A DNA stretch of 64,000 bases from Mycolicibacterium litorale (GCF_010731695.1 NZ_AP022586.1:3472001-3536000), one strand, 5' to 3'. Positions 45,505-55,308 are shown, counted from the stretch's first letter. Translations and numbers: made by a program. Notes: generated by a model not told the origin, from the sequence alone.

Positions 45505-46526
45505 TCGACCTGCTGGTCGCCGGCGGCGGCCCGGCCGGGCTCGCGACCGCACTGCACGGGGCGGCGGCCGGCCTCGACGTCGTGGTGGTCGAACGGCGCC
45601 GCGGACCGATCGAGAAGGCCTGCGGCGAAGGGTTGATGCCCCATGCGGTGGAGCATCTGAGCCGCCTCGGGGTGGATCCGCCGGGGGTGCCGTTGCGGGG
45701 CATCCGCTACCTCGACGGTGACCGGTGTGCCGATGCGCCCTTCCGGGCAGGGCCCGGCCGCGGTGTGCGCCGGACAGCCCTGCACACCGCCATGCTGGAG
45801 GCGGCGGCCGAAGCCGGAATAGCATTCCTGCACACGGATATCTGCACAGTGCACCAGGACTCGGCGTCGGTCCGGATGGGCGATCTGCGCGCGCGCCACC
45901 TGGCCGCCGCGGACGGGCTGCACTCACCGATTCGCCGATCTCTGGCTCTCGAGCAGCCGGTCGGCGGTCCGCGCCGGTGGGGAATCCGCCGGCACGTGAG
46001 GATCTCGCCCTGGACCGACCACGTCGAAGTGCACTGGGCAGACGACGCGGAGGCGTACGTGACACCGGTCGCCGACGACTGTGTGGGTATCGCGGTGCTG
46101 ACGTCACGTCGCGGCGGATTCGACCAGCATCTCGACGAATTCCCGGGCCTGCGCAGGCGGGTAGCCGGATACCCGCACGGACCCGACATGGCAGCGGGGC
46201 CACTGCGCCAGAAGGTCAGCCGGCCTAGCTGTGGCCGCGTGCTCCTCGTCGGTGACGCCGCCGGCTACATCGACGCGCTGACCGGAGAGGGGCTGGGCAT
46301 CGCGTTCGCCACGGCCGAACTCCTGGTCGGTTGCATCGCCGCAGGCCGCGCCGACGACTACGACCGGCGATGGCGGCAGGTGACCCGGCGCTACCGGCTG
46401 CTGACCGCGGGAATCCTGCAGGCGAGCACTTCGGCACCGTTGCGCCGCGCCGTCGTTCCGGCGGCCGACGCGTTTCCGGGCGTGTTCACCGGCTTGGTGA
46501 ACCGGCTCGCGCAGGGACCGCGATAG
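45501..46526 (+). CDS. FAD-dependent monooxygenase/reductase of the phenolic-lipid operon
   Basis: A 341-residue flavoprotein of the PHBH/geranylgeranyl-reductase-like fold. N-terminal dinucleotide motif VAGGGPAGLATALHGA, a conserved CGEGLMPHAVEHL and the second FAD motif VLLVGDAAGYIDALTGEGLG. GTG 45501 overlaps the ICMT stop (GTGA). By analogy with SrsC it may hydroxylate the resorcinol or phenol ring to a hydroquinone or quinone. It closes the operon that begins with mmpL. Confidence 0.87.
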   Translation: MIDLLVAGGGPAGLATALHGAAAGLDVVVVERRRGPIEKACGEGLMPHAVEHLSRLGVDPPGVPLRGIRYLDGDRCADAPFRAGPGRGVRRTALHTAMLEAAAEAGIAFLHTDICTVHQDSASVRMGDLRARHLAAADGLHSPIRRSLALEQPVGGPRRWGIRRHVRISPWTDHVEVHWADDAEAYVTPVADDCVGIAVLTSRRGGFDQHLDEFPGLRRRVAGYPHGPDMAAGPLRQKVSRPSCGRVLLVGDAAGYIDALTGEGLGIAFATAELLVGCIAAGRADDYDRRWRQVTRRYRLLTAGILQASTSAPLRRAVVPAADAFPGVFTGLVNRLAQGPR

Positions 46527-46546
46527 CCGCTACTACGCGCCGAGCC

Positions 46547-46744
46547 TCAGTGCCAGAATCCCCGCGACTTCCGCTTTCGCTCATCGCCTTCCACGTTCAC
46601 CCAGTCACCCGAGGCGTAGGAATGCCACTCTTTGGCGCCCTGCCGGACCACGTCCAGGCTGCCGTCGGTGCGCTTGACGTACGCGTCGCCGAATCGCATG
46701 TACTCGTCTGCGCCGCCGCCGGGCAGCATCACCGTGACGGTCAT
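46547..46744 (-). CDS. Small hypothetical protein (65 aa)
   Basis: A 65-residue soluble, charged protein (YMRFGDAYVKRTDGSLDVVR ... WVNVEGDERKRKSRG). Not recognised. It starts one base after the stop of the 52-residue gene, so the two form a small operon. High-GC codon use fits the chromosome. Confidence 0.6.
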   Translation of the reverse strand: MTVTVMLPGGGADEYMRFGDAYVKRTDGSLDVVRQGAKEWHSYASGDWVNVEGDERKRKSRGFWH

Positions 46745-46745
46745 G

Positions 46746-46904
46746 TCAGCGCATCTTCTCGGGAATCGAGTTCAGCGCGTGCAGGACATGCACGGCAAGC
46801 GCGCGTGCCGCTTCGCTGTCGAGGTCTGAATGCGTGGTGATCGTGTTCTTGACCAGATCGACACGCAGGTCGTAAGGAGTGCGGAACGTTGTGGACGATG
46901 CCAT
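46746..46904 (-). CDS. Small hypothetical protein (52 aa)
   Basis: A 52-residue protein from ATG 46904 (MASSTTFRTPYDLRVDLVKN), the first of a two-gene unit. The frame is open upstream to 47075, but a GAAGGA site before 46904 favours this start. Probably a beta-strand segment then a helix. Family unknown. Confidence 0.6.
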   Translation of the reverse strand: MASSTTFRTPYDLRVDLVKNTITTHSDLDSEAARALAVHVLHALNSIPEKMR

Positions 46905-47002
46905 CGAATGTCCTTCATAGCCGGGCTGTATCGCTCGAAGTCGAGCTGCCCGGTAGTCCCTACAGTACGCCCTGTGCGGCTGTCGGCTGCCAGTAGGGCC
47001 GG

Positions 47003-48133
47003 TCAGACGAACGCCGGGCGCGTGGCGAGCATCTTCTGCGCCAACCGCAGATAGCTTCCCGTCACCACCGGCCACGCCATGGTCGGCGCCAGACGCCTAC
47101 CTTCGCCCGCCAGCGCGCCGGCCAGACGCGGTTCGGTCAGCACCCGGCGCAGCGCGCTCGCCATCGCGGCCGGATCGTCATGGTCGACGACGATCCCCGC
47201 TCCGGTGCAAAGCAATTCGACCGCGTGCGGGAAAGCCGTGGCCACCACGGGCCGCCCGCTGGCCACTGCCTGGGCCAGAACACCGGACGCTGCTTGGTCG
47301 GTCGAGTCGTACGGCAGTACGACCGCGGCCGCAGAGCGCGCCATGTCCGTCAGCGCCGTCTGACTCCGGTAGCAGTCGTCGAATCGCACCGAGTCCGCCA
47401 CTCCGAGCCGCTGAGCCCGGTTGATGCAGAACCGCCGGTATGCCTCGCCCTCTGCCGCGGAGACTCGCGGATCCGTCTGCCCCACAACGAGATACTGTGG
47501 CCGTCCCGGAACATCGCTCAACGAGGGCATCGCATCGATCACCCGCTCGATACCCTTCCCGGGACCGATCAGCCCCCACGTGAGCAGAGTGGGCCGCCCT
47601 GCGCGTTTCGGCGCGGCCCCGCGCGGCAGGGTGACACCGTGCGGGATCGTGCTGATCTTCATGGGATCCACGCTGTAGCCCAGGCGCAGTCGCGAATTCG
47701 CGGCATCAGAGATCACCACCACGCGGTCGGCCTTTGCAATGATCGACTCGAGCACCGAACGCTGTGCTGTCGTGGGGTTCTTCGGGATCGTGTGCGCCAG
47801 GACGATCGACGGCACCTGCAGCGCGTCGAGGATGTCGAGCACATGCTCGCCGGCCGCGCCGCCGTAGATGCCGTCCTGGTACTGGACAAATGCCACGTCG
47901 TAGCGGTTGAGCAGCGCCGCGCACGTCTGCACCGACCCGTCGGCGACCTGACCGACCACCCGCAGATCCGTCGGCGCGGCGTCATCGTCAGCCACCCGAA
48001 CCACGCCGACATCGGCACCCAAAGCATTCAACCCGTCACACAGAGCGGCACTGAACGCCGCCGCCCCGCAGGGTGTCGGCGCGAAGGTACTGAGCACACC
48101 GAAGCTCGGCGGACGCGTAACATGTTGCGGCAT
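47003..48133 (-). CDS. Glycosyltransferase family 4-like protein
   Basis: A protein of about 376 residues from ATG 48133; TTG 48154 is possible. It has the two Rossmann halves of GT-B enzymes: an N-terminal acceptor domain (FGVLSTFAPTPCGAAAFSAA) and a C-terminal donor domain with LLTWGLIGPGKGIERVIDAM. The late motif reads SGVLAQAVASGRPVVATAFP where the family has ExGxxxxEA. It transfers a sugar from a nucleotide donor; acceptor and pathway unknown. Confidence 0.85.
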   Translation of the reverse strand: MPQHVTRPPSFGVLSTFAPTPCGAAAFSAALCDGLNALGADVGVVRVADDDAAPTDLRVVGQVADGSVQTCAALLNRYDVAFVQYQDGIYGGAAGEHVLDILDALQVPSIVLAHTIPKNPTTAQRSVLESIIAKADRVVVISDAANSRLRLGYSVDPMKISTIPHGVTLPRGAAPKRAGRPTLLTWGLIGPGKGIERVIDAMPSLSDVPGRPQYLVVGQTDPRVSAAEGEAYRRFCINRAQRLGVADSVRFDDCYRSQTALTDMARSAAAVVLPYDSTDQAASGVLAQAVASGRPVVATAFPHAVELLCTGAGIVVDHDDPAAMASALRRVLTEPRLAGALAGEGRRLAPTMAWPVVTGSYLRLAQKMLATRPAFV

Positions 48134-48378
48134 AACGACAGACGAAGCAGTCAATGGTGAGTCCCGACTCGCGGTTGTGCACCGGCGCAGCCGACGTGAG
48201 CGGATGCTCGATGGGATCAGCGCGGATGGCCGACCCGGCCGGACTGGCTGGGCTCCAACTCCTTCGACGCTACACCCTGCAACACGTCCTGGTCGACAGC
48301 TACGGGCCCATGAACTGCCGATACGGGGTAGGGTCGGAGGATCGGGACCATTCAGGCCCCCAATTCAAAGGGCCGACG

Positions 48379-48516
48379 ATGTCTGACAAGTCACCCCGAC
48401 AGACCATGAGCAAGAAATCCGGCAAGAGTCTCAAGGAGAAACGCGTCGACAAGCACGCCAAGGCGTCCGCGAAGCTCTCGTCCGCCGACGCACTCCTTAA
48501 TGCCAAGAAGCACTGA
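48379..48516 (+). CDS. Small basic protein (45 aa)
   Basis: A 45-residue lysine-rich protein (MSDKSPRQTMSKKSGKSLKE ... AKKH) from ATG 48379, with AAAGGG seven bases upstream. Disordered or helical with alternating Lys and Ala, so it may bind nucleic acid. Similar short basic proteins are common in actinobacteria, but none has a function I can name. It overlaps the start of the next, broken gene. Confidence 0.6.
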   Translation: MSDKSPRQTMSKKSGKSLKEKRVDKHAKASAKLSSADALLNAKKH

Positions 48517-49355
48517 CCCACAACACCTTTCACTCGGCGTCCTGGCCCACTCGCGGAAGCCGGACGAACGCCGCCTGCCGATCCACCCGGCACATCTGAG
48601 CAGAATCGATCCTCAACTCCGCGGCCGGATCGCTCTCGAAACCGGCTACGGATCGGACTTCGGTGCCACCGACGACTCGCTTGCCGAGTTGGTCGGCGGG
48701 ATCCGCACGCGTGAGCAGCTGAACGACGAGTGCGGGGTGCTCCTGTTGCCCAAGGTGCAGGCGGAGGACCTGGCCGAGATACCCGTCGGGCGAATCGTCT
48801 GGGGCTGGCCCCACTGCGTGCAGGACACAGCGCTGACCCAGGTCGTTGGGCCAGCACGACGGCGGCACGTGGGCCGACACGCCCGAGAACGGGAGCATCC
48901 CGGTCGCCGATTTCCTCGCGGCCCACGACATCGTCGTCAACTGCGTGCTGCAGAACCCTTCGGCACCGCTGATCTTCCTGACGGAGGACGACCTGTCCGC
49001 GTTCACACCGGGCAGCCTGCTCATCGACGTCTCTTGTGACGTCGGCATGGGCTTCAGCTGGTCGCAGCCCACGACGTTCCGCGAACCCGCCGTCGAGAAG
49101 GGAAACGGACTGCTCTACTACGCCGTCGACCACAGCCCGTCGTATCTGTGGAACTCCGCGACCTGGGAGATCAGCGAGGCACTGCTGCCGCATCTGGACA
49201 CCGTCCTCGCCGGACCGGACGCCTGGGCCGACAGCGACACCATCTCGCGGGCCATCGAGATCCGCGGCGGCGCCGTCCTGAACTCCGCGATTCTCGACTT
49301 CCAGCAGCGCGCCGCGGATTACCCGCATCCTTTGCTGAAGCATCACGTGCGGTGA
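48500..49355 (+). pseudogene. Broken N5-(carboxyethyl)ornithine synthase/alanine dehydrogenase-like gene
   Basis: The first part (ATG 48500 to about 48840; GVLAHSRKPDERRLPIHPAH ... WGWPHCVQDTALTQ) is the N-terminal domain of the alanine dehydrogenase/transhydrogenase-like family, best matching carboxyethylornithine synthases. The C-terminal part continues in another frame from about 48850 (HDGGTWADTPENGSIPVADF ... to 49355). Around 100 residues in between, the NAD-binding Rossmann domain, are missing, so an internal deletion plus frame change has removed the cofactor site. A real pseudogene, not a single-base error. Confidence 0.75.
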
Positions 49356-49481
49356 GAACCGCAGCTAACTTATGCCCGTGGCAAACCGCGACCGTTAGCT
49401 CCGGCGATGTGCCCGACCAGCCAGTTCGCTCCCCGGTTGGCAATCCCCAGACACGCCAGACATAGTGACGACGTAACGCGT

Positions 49482-49498
49482 CTGCCGATTGACGGCAG
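49482..49498. promoter_or_regulatory. Short inverted repeat upstream of the methyltransferase pair
   Basis: CTGCCG (49482-49487) and CGGCAG (49493-49498) face each other across ATTGA, about 75 bases before the first methyltransferase start in a 218-base gap. It could be an operator or a small hairpin; there is no T-run, so it is not a typical terminator. Confidence 0.3.
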
Positions 49499-49573
49499 GC
49501 GTAGTCTCGGCACCGTGTCGAGCAGAAGGCACCCTGTGTTCAGCATCGAATAGCAACTTCACCAGGACGGACC

Positions 49574-50506
49574 GTGGCAGATACATCGAGCGCAGCACCC
49601 AAGGCCGAGTCCGCGTGGCTCTCGAAGTCCGCTTCGCAGACCCGTGGGTCGGACAAGGGCGAAGTCCAGTTCCACTACGACATCAGCAATGAATTCTTCA
49701 AGCTGTGGCAGGACCCGAACCAGGTCTACAGCTGTGCCTACTTCGAGAAGGACGACTACACCCTCGAACAGGCCCAGATGGCCAAGATCGACCTGTCCCT
49801 GAGCAAGCTGAAGCTCGAGCCCGGGATGACCCTGCTCGACATCGGCTGCGGCTGGGGCGCCACGATCATGCGCGCCGTCGAGAAGTACGACGTCAACGTC
49901 ATCGGCCTGACACTCTCGGAGAACCAGAAGCGCCACATCGAAGAGCACTGGTTCGCCAACGCGAAGAGCGATCGGAAGATGGAAGTCCGCCTGCAGCCCT
50001 GGGAGGACTTCGACGGCCGGGTGGACCGCATCGTGTCGATCGGCGCGTTCGAACACTTCGGCTTCAACAAGTACGACGACTACTTCAAGAAGACGTTCGA
50101 CTGGATGCCCGAAGACGGCGTGCAGATGCTGCACACGATCATCATCCCGGAGGATGAGGAGATCAAGGCCAAGAAGCTCCCGCTGACCATGTCACGGGTG
50201 CGCTTCATCAAGTTCATCATGGACGAGATCTACCCCGGCGGCCGTCTGCCGCTGGCCTCGATGGTCAAGGAGCACGCGGTCAAGGCCGGCTACACGGTCA
50301 CCCGCGAGCAGCACCTGCAGCCGCACTACGTGAAGACCCTCGACACCTGGGCCCGCAATCTCGAGGCCCACAAGGACGAGGCCATCGAGATCACCAACGA
50401 GGAGATCTACGAGCGATTCCTCAAATATCTGGACGGTTGTGCCGATCTGTTCCGGCAGGGCTACACCGACGTGGCGCAGTTCACCCTGGAAAAGGCTCCC
50501 GTTTAG
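49574..50506 (+). CDS. Cyclopropane mycolic acid synthase-family methyltransferase
   Basis: A 310-residue SAM-dependent methyltransferase modifying double bonds in meromycolic acyl chains. Family motifs: FHYDISNEFFKLWQDP, YSCAYFEKDDYTLEQAQMAK, SAM loop LLDIGCGWGAT, VIGLTLSENQ and IGAFEHFGFNKYDDYF. The tail QGYTDVAQFTLEK resembles PcaA and the middle resembles CmaA2, so the exact product (cis- or trans-cyclopropane, or methyl branch) cannot be set by eye. GTG 49574. A paralogue follows after 62 bases. Confidence 0.9.
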   Translation: MADTSSAAPKAESAWLSKSASQTRGSDKGEVQFHYDISNEFFKLWQDPNQVYSCAYFEKDDYTLEQAQMAKIDLSLSKLKLEPGMTLLDIGCGWGATIMRAVEKYDVNVIGLTLSENQKRHIEEHWFANAKSDRKMEVRLQPWEDFDGRVDRIVSIGAFEHFGFNKYDDYFKKTFDWMPEDGVQMLHTIIIPEDEEIKAKKLPLTMSRVRFIKFIMDEIYPGGRLPLASMVKEHAVKAGYTVTREQHLQPHYVKTLDTWARNLEAHKDEAIEITNEEIYERFLKYLDGCADLFRQGYTDVAQFTLEKAPV

Positions 50507-50568
50507 CCAATCTAGGCAATCTGCGTTATACAGTTCAGGATCTTTTTGAGAAACGGAGGATGGCGCGG

Positions 50569-51453
50569 ATGACGGACAGCGGGTCGGGGGGCTCGGGATC
50601 GATGAAGGTGGCGTACGAGGACGTTCAGGCCCACTACGACATCTCCAACGAGTTCTTCGGGCTGTGGCAGGACCCGACGCGGACGTACAGCTCCGCCTAC
50701 TTCGAGCGTGAAGACATGACGCTCGAAGAGGCGCAGCTGGCCAAGATCGACCTGGCACTCGGCAAGCTCGACCTGCGGCCCGGGATGACGTTGCTCGACG
50801 TTGGCTGCGGCTGGGGCGCGATGATGAAGCGCGCGATCGAGAAGTACGACGTCAACGTCATCGGCCTCACCCTCAGCAAGAATCAGCAGGCGCTCGGCCA
50901 GCAGATCCTCGACGGGATCGACACGCAGCGGTCCCGCGAGGTCATGCTGCGCGGCTGGGAGGAGTTCGAACAGCCGGTCGACCGCATCGTCAGCATCGAG
51001 GCCTTCGAGGCTTTCCCGAAGGAGCGCTACAAGGCGTTCTTCGATCTGTGCCACCGCATCATGCCGGACGACGGGCGCATGGTGCTGCAGACGATCATGG
51101 GGCACCCGCTCAAGCGCTGGCCGGAGCTGGGGGTGCCGATCACCATGTCCGATCTGCGGTTCATGCGCTTCATCGCCAAGGAGATCTTCCCCGGCGGTTC
51201 GGTGCCGTGCGACGAGGACGTCATCGAATTCTCAACGGCAGCAGGATTTTCCGTCGCGGAGCGCGACGATCTGACCGCCAGCTACGTCCGGACACTCACC
51301 ACATGGGCGCAGAGCCTCGAGGCGCAGCGTGAGCAGGCGATCGCGGTGACGAGCGAAGAGGTCTACGACCGCTACATGAGGTACCTGCTGGGCTGCGCGG
51401 ACTTCTTCAACCGCAACGTCAGCTACGTCGAGCAGTTCACGCTGGTCAAGTAG
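50569..51453 (+). CDS. Second mycolic acid methyltransferase, UmaA-like
   Basis: A protein of about 294 residues from ATG 50569, chosen over ATG 50560 because GGAGG (50555-50559) is nine bases upstream. It has the family motifs AHYDISNEFFGLWQDP, LLDVGCGWGAM and VIGLTLSKNQ. Where the first enzyme reads AFEHF this one has AFEAF, and its end (NVSYVEQFTLVK) and FMRFIAKEIFPGG block are closest to UmaA. It probably acts on meromycolates, possibly with a different outcome from its neighbour. In an operon with it. Confidence 0.88.
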   Translation: MTDSGSGGSGSMKVAYEDVQAHYDISNEFFGLWQDPTRTYSSAYFEREDMTLEEAQLAKIDLALGKLDLRPGMTLLDVGCGWGAMMKRAIEKYDVNVIGLTLSKNQQALGQQILDGIDTQRSREVMLRGWEEFEQPVDRIVSIEAFEAFPKERYKAFFDLCHRIMPDDGRMVLQTIMGHPLKRWPELGVPITMSDLRFMRFIAKEIFPGGSVPCDEDVIEFSTAAGFSVAERDDLTASYVRTLTTWAQSLEAQREQAIAVTSEEVYDRYMRYLLGCADFFNRNVSYVEQFTLVK

Positions 51454-51558
51454 AAGTTTGCGAAAGCACACGTTGACACATCCCCTTCTCAAATGAGCCC
51501 GCATCCGCTTCATCGGTGAGCGACACTGACACCCGGAACATCGCCATCCGGGGGGATC

Positions 51559-54500
51559 ATGTCCGCGAACACGCAGCAGGAACAATCGACCGGGACCACA
51601 CCGAGGCGCACCCTGCGGCTCGCTCTCGCGATGCGCGGCGGAGTCAGCCTGGCGGTCTGGATCGGCGGCGCCGTCGCCGAGATCGACGTGTTCCGCCGCG
51701 CCTGCAGCGGCGGGCCCACACCCGCTCCCGGAAGCCGCGGTGCGCGGTACCGGGAAATGCTCCACCGCACGGGCAAGTACGGCTCGGTCGAGATCGACAT
51801 CCTCGCCGGTGCAAGCGCCGGCGGACTGAACGCCGTGCTGTACGGGCTGGCGCAGACGTGCGGATCCCGACTCGACGACATCGCCCACTCCACCTGGATC
51901 CAAGACGGGGGAATGTGGGAGCTGTTGCGCGAGCCGGGGTTGGGCCGCGTGCCGTCGGTGCTGCGCGGTGACGAACACTTCTACGTCGTCATGCGCGAGG
52001 CGCTCAAGCGGATCGCGGACAAGAGCGAAGGCGCGTACGCGGTGCAGCGGTTGACCGTCGAGCTGGCCGCCACCCTGCTGACCGACGAGTCCGACTCCGA
52101 CCGCGCCAACCGCGCCCGCTTCTCGTTCCTCACCAGCCAGGGCACCATGGGGTCGCGGCAGAGCACCATCCCCAACGGCGCGGAGGCCGGCACCCCCGAC
52201 GGCGAGAGCGCCCTGGACCGGCTGGCGCTGGCGGCCCGCGCCACATCGTCGTTCCCCGGTGCGTTCGAACCCGCGAGCATCTACTCGGTCACCCCCGCAG
52301 CGCCCGACGCCCAGAGCGAAAGTCCCTCCATCCCACCGTATTTCGAACCGCGCAAGAGGGGTGACCTCGCCCGCGGTACCCGCAGGGAGTCGCGGCCCGG
52401 CGGCCGGGACGCCGGGTTGGGGGTCAACATGTCCGCGGCGTTCCCGTACGCCGAATGGTATTCGTTGACGGCCGAGCGGGACTCAGAGGAGGCGGTCGTG
52501 GAGAGTCCGTACAACGTCGTCGACGGCGGGCTCTTCGACAACATCCCGATCGACCGGGCGATCCGGGCGATCAAGCTGGCCCCTGCCAGCGGTCCGTCAG
52601 AGCGGTTCCTGCTGTATCTCGATCCCGAGCCGCCCGCGCGTGAGTCGACAGAAATCGACGCAACGCGCAAAGATTCGGCACTCAACTGGTTGCCGGTGAT
52701 CAAGCGGTCACTGAGCCTCAAACAACGCGCCGAAACCGCCCAGGACGAGCTCGGACTCCTTCTCGAGCACAACGATGCGGTATTGGCCAACCGCGGCCGC
52801 TTGGAGGCGTTGGCCAGTCGGCTTCGGGCGAATTCTCCGGGTGCGCCGCCGTTCATCGATCCGCAGGCCTACGTGCAGTACCGCATCGCCGCCGATTCGG
52901 CCCGGATCGCCTCACTGCTGACCAACCCGTGGGAGGAGCTGTGCCAGCCACCGCGTCTCGGCGGTGACTACATCCCGCTCAATCGTCAGCTCGCGTTGAC
53001 GGTGAAGGATCAACTGGCCGCTTCCTACAACGGCACGACCGGGATCGAAGCGCGACTGGCGTCCGACGTGGTGGCGATGGCCGCGCAGGTGCGGGTGCTG
53101 ATCGCCTGGGCGCGCAGCCTCGAGAGCCTGCTGCAGGAACTCGCTGATTATCCCGATCCGCAGGGCGAGCGCGCGCTCGCCGGAGCGACCATCTCGGCCT
53201 GGAAGCTGACGCTGTATCGGTGGCTGAGTGTCCTGGTCGCGGCCAAGCACCGCGCCGTCGACGAGGTGCTCGTCGACCCCCTGCGGAGCGACCGTGAACG
53301 GTTCGAAACCTACCCACTGGCCGACCGCATGGACGAGTGCTTCAACGCGCAGGACGACCTGCTCCTCACCGACGAGCTGGCCGAAATGCTCTGCGCTCCG
53401 TCGTCGCCGGCCGATGACATCCAGTTTCACCGGTACCTCGCCGACGGCGATGAGTTCACAACAGGCACCCCTCTGGCCGAGAACCTCACCAGCGCTGTGG
53501 CCACTGCTCGCGCATGCCTGCTGAATGACTCCTCGCCCGTCGTGGCCGGGTTGCCCACGCTGCAGCCACCCGTGCCTGACAAGGTTCGGATCTTCACCGA
53601 ATCCGTCTACGCCCTCTTCTACGACGCCCCGCTCGACGACGCCTCCGTCGCGGACATCACCATGTTGTTCTGCCAGACCGGCATTCCCGACACCGCGTCC
53701 ATCGTGAAGTTCGACCGGATCACCAGCACTGAACCGGCGTCAACAGAAGTGGTGGACACGGGCGTGCTCGTACGCGCAGCGCGCGCAACACTTCTGCGGT
53801 CCTGGCTCCGGCGTCCTCCAACCGACGTTGTCCGGTTGCAGCAGGTGTTGGACATGGACCCGAGGGAGCTGGTGTCGTCGTCGGACGCCAAGCTGGCCGG
53901 CAATGCCCTGGCCCGCTTCGGTGGGTTCTTGCTCACCAACTGGCGACGCAACGACTGGCAGTGGGGGCGACTCGATGCCGCCGCGGCCCTGACCCGGATC
54001 ATCGACGACAGCTATCCGACACCGCCTGAGGACGAGAACGCGCGGGAGGCACAGCGAGACAACGACATCGAGTTCCTTCAGGGGTCCATCTGCGCCGATG
54101 CCCGCACCGCCGGAGACACCACCGCCGACGGCCGGTTGGTCACCGAAACCGTCGGCGGCCAGACCCTTGATGCGCTCACCCCGCACTACCGCTTTGCGCT
54201 GGCCTCGCGGATCGTTCCGCTGCTCTCGCGCGCCGTGTTGCCCGCGGATTCGGCCGGCTGGCCGGCGAAGGCCGCACAGTGGGCAGCGCACCTCGCTCTG
54301 CTGCGGCCCCTTGCCGTACCGCTGCCGCTGGTCGCCGACCCGTTGCGGCTGGTGCTGGCGCTCGCCGCGATCCTGCTCTCCTCGGCGCTGCTCGGTGTCT
54401 CGGACAGCCCCCGGCCGCTCCACATCGTGTACATCCTCGTGCTCATCGGGCTCGGAGGGGCCATCGGAGTCGCCACCGCACGAATCCATTCTCGGTGGCG

Positions 54501-55308
54501 CACAATGCGAAAGACTTTTCCTCCTGAGGACGACAGCCGACAGGCCTGGCGGGACCTTCTCGCCGCTTCCGATCGCGGGCGGTACCGCGCCGCCTCCGGT
54601 CTCCTGGCCCTTATGGTGGTGGCCGTCGGCGTCTGGCATCTGGTCGATCTGGTGAGGCACTGGGACTCGGGGAGGTCCTCCGATCCCGGATACCTTGCGG
54701 TCCCCTTCGAGGCATTCGCGGCGTTGGTGACGCTGGCGGTCGCCGCGTACCGTTGGCTGTTCAAGAAGTCGGCCGAGATCGAGGTCGAGGGGATCCGCGC
54801 CGTCGGTGCGAAGCATGGGGTCAGACGATTCGTGGGAGTCCTGTCGGCGCTCGCCTTGATAGCGGTGGTCCTGTCGACGCCGGACGTGCCGAAAGCGTGG
54901 CGGCCGGAATGGTTGACACCCACTCAGGCGGCCGCCGTGATCGCCGGGGTGACGGTGGCCGTGCTGGTCGGGGTCTCGCTGTGGGGGTGGGCGGCCGGAC
55001 GAGGTCTCGCGATCTGTGTCGTGGCGATCACGCTGGCCGCCGCTCTTCTGCAATACGTCTTCGACGTGTGGTGGAAGAGTAGCGGCAACCGTGTCCTCGA
55101 CATCCTGCCCGTGCTCACGTGGATGGTGTTGCTGGGCAACGTGATCGCGGTGCTGCCCTGCCGGCGTGCGAACTACGGCGACCCTGCGGCCGTCAGCGTG
55201 AGCCGAGAGCGCCCCTCCGGAACGTCGACGACAGCTCCCGCCGGTGCGCCGTCGAGTTCCACCGCCGTCCCCGGCGGCAGTGACGCCAGCCGGACCCGCA
55301 CCGGGTGA
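51559..55308 (+). CDS. Giant patatin-related protein (DUF3376 type)
   Basis: 1249 residues. The N-terminal patatin domain begins ALAMRGGVSLAVWIGGAVAE, with nucleophile GASAGG (about 83-88) and the Asp of VVDGGLFDNIPID (about 320). A long central region of unknown fold (DUF3376-like) follows. The last 300 residues hold roughly seven or eight membrane helices with charged loops, so the enzyme is membrane-bound. It probably hydrolyses lipids at the inner membrane. ATG 51559 follows GGGGGG. The last 136 bases overlap the 3' end of the opposing hydrolase gene; both frames look real there. Confidence 0.85.
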   Translation: MSANTQQEQSTGTTPRRTLRLALAMRGGVSLAVWIGGAVAEIDVFRRACSGGPTPAPGSRGARYREMLHRTGKYGSVEIDILAGASAGGLNAVLYGLAQTCGSRLDDIAHSTWIQDGGMWELLREPGLGRVPSVLRGDEHFYVVMREALKRIADKSEGAYAVQRLTVELAATLLTDESDSDRANRARFSFLTSQGTMGSRQSTIPNGAEAGTPDGESALDRLALAARATSSFPGAFEPASIYSVTPAAPDAQSESPSIPPYFEPRKRGDLARGTRRESRPGGRDAGLGVNMSAAFPYAEWYSLTAERDSEEAVVESPYNVVDGGLFDNIPIDRAIRAIKLAPASGPSERFLLYLDPEPPARESTEIDATRKDSALNWLPVIKRSLSLKQRAETAQDELGLLLEHNDAVLANRGRLEALASRLRANSPGAPPFIDPQAYVQYRIAADSARIASLLTNPWEELCQPPRLGGDYIPLNRQLALTVKDQLAASYNGTTGIEARLASDVVAMAAQVRVLIAWARSLESLLQELADYPDPQGERALAGATISAWKLTLYRWLSVLVAAKHRAVDEVLVDPLRSDRERFETYPLADRMDECFNAQDDLLLTDELAEMLCAPSSPADDIQFHRYLADGDEFTTGTPLAENLTSAVATARACLLNDSSPVVAGLPTLQPPVPDKVRIFTESVYALFYDAPLDDASVADITMLFCQTGIPDTASIVKFDRITSTEPASTEVVDTGVLVRAARATLLRSWLRRPPTDVVRLQQVLDMDPRELVSSSDAKLAGNALARFGGFLLTNWRRNDWQWGRLDAAAALTRIIDDSYPTPPEDENAREAQRDNDIEFLQGSICADARTAGDTTADGRLVTETVGGQTLDALTPHYRFALASRIVPLLSRAVLPADSAGWPAKAAQWAAHLALLRPLAVPLPLVADPLRLVLALAAILLSSALLGVSDSPRPLHIVYILVLIGLGGAIGVATARIHSRWRTMRKTFPPEDDSRQAWRDLLAASDRGRYRAASGLLALMVVAVGVWHLVDLVRHWDSGRSSDPGYLAVPFEAFAALVTLAVAAYRWLFKKSAEIEVEGIRAVGAKHGVRRFVGVLSALALIAVVLSTPDVPKAWRPEWLTPTQAAAVIAGVTVAVLVGVSLWGWAAGRGLAICVVAITLAAALLQYVFDVWWKSSGNRVLDILPVLTWMVLLGNVIAVLPCRRANYGDPAAVSVSRERPSGTSTTAPAGAPSSSTAVPGGSDASRTRTG

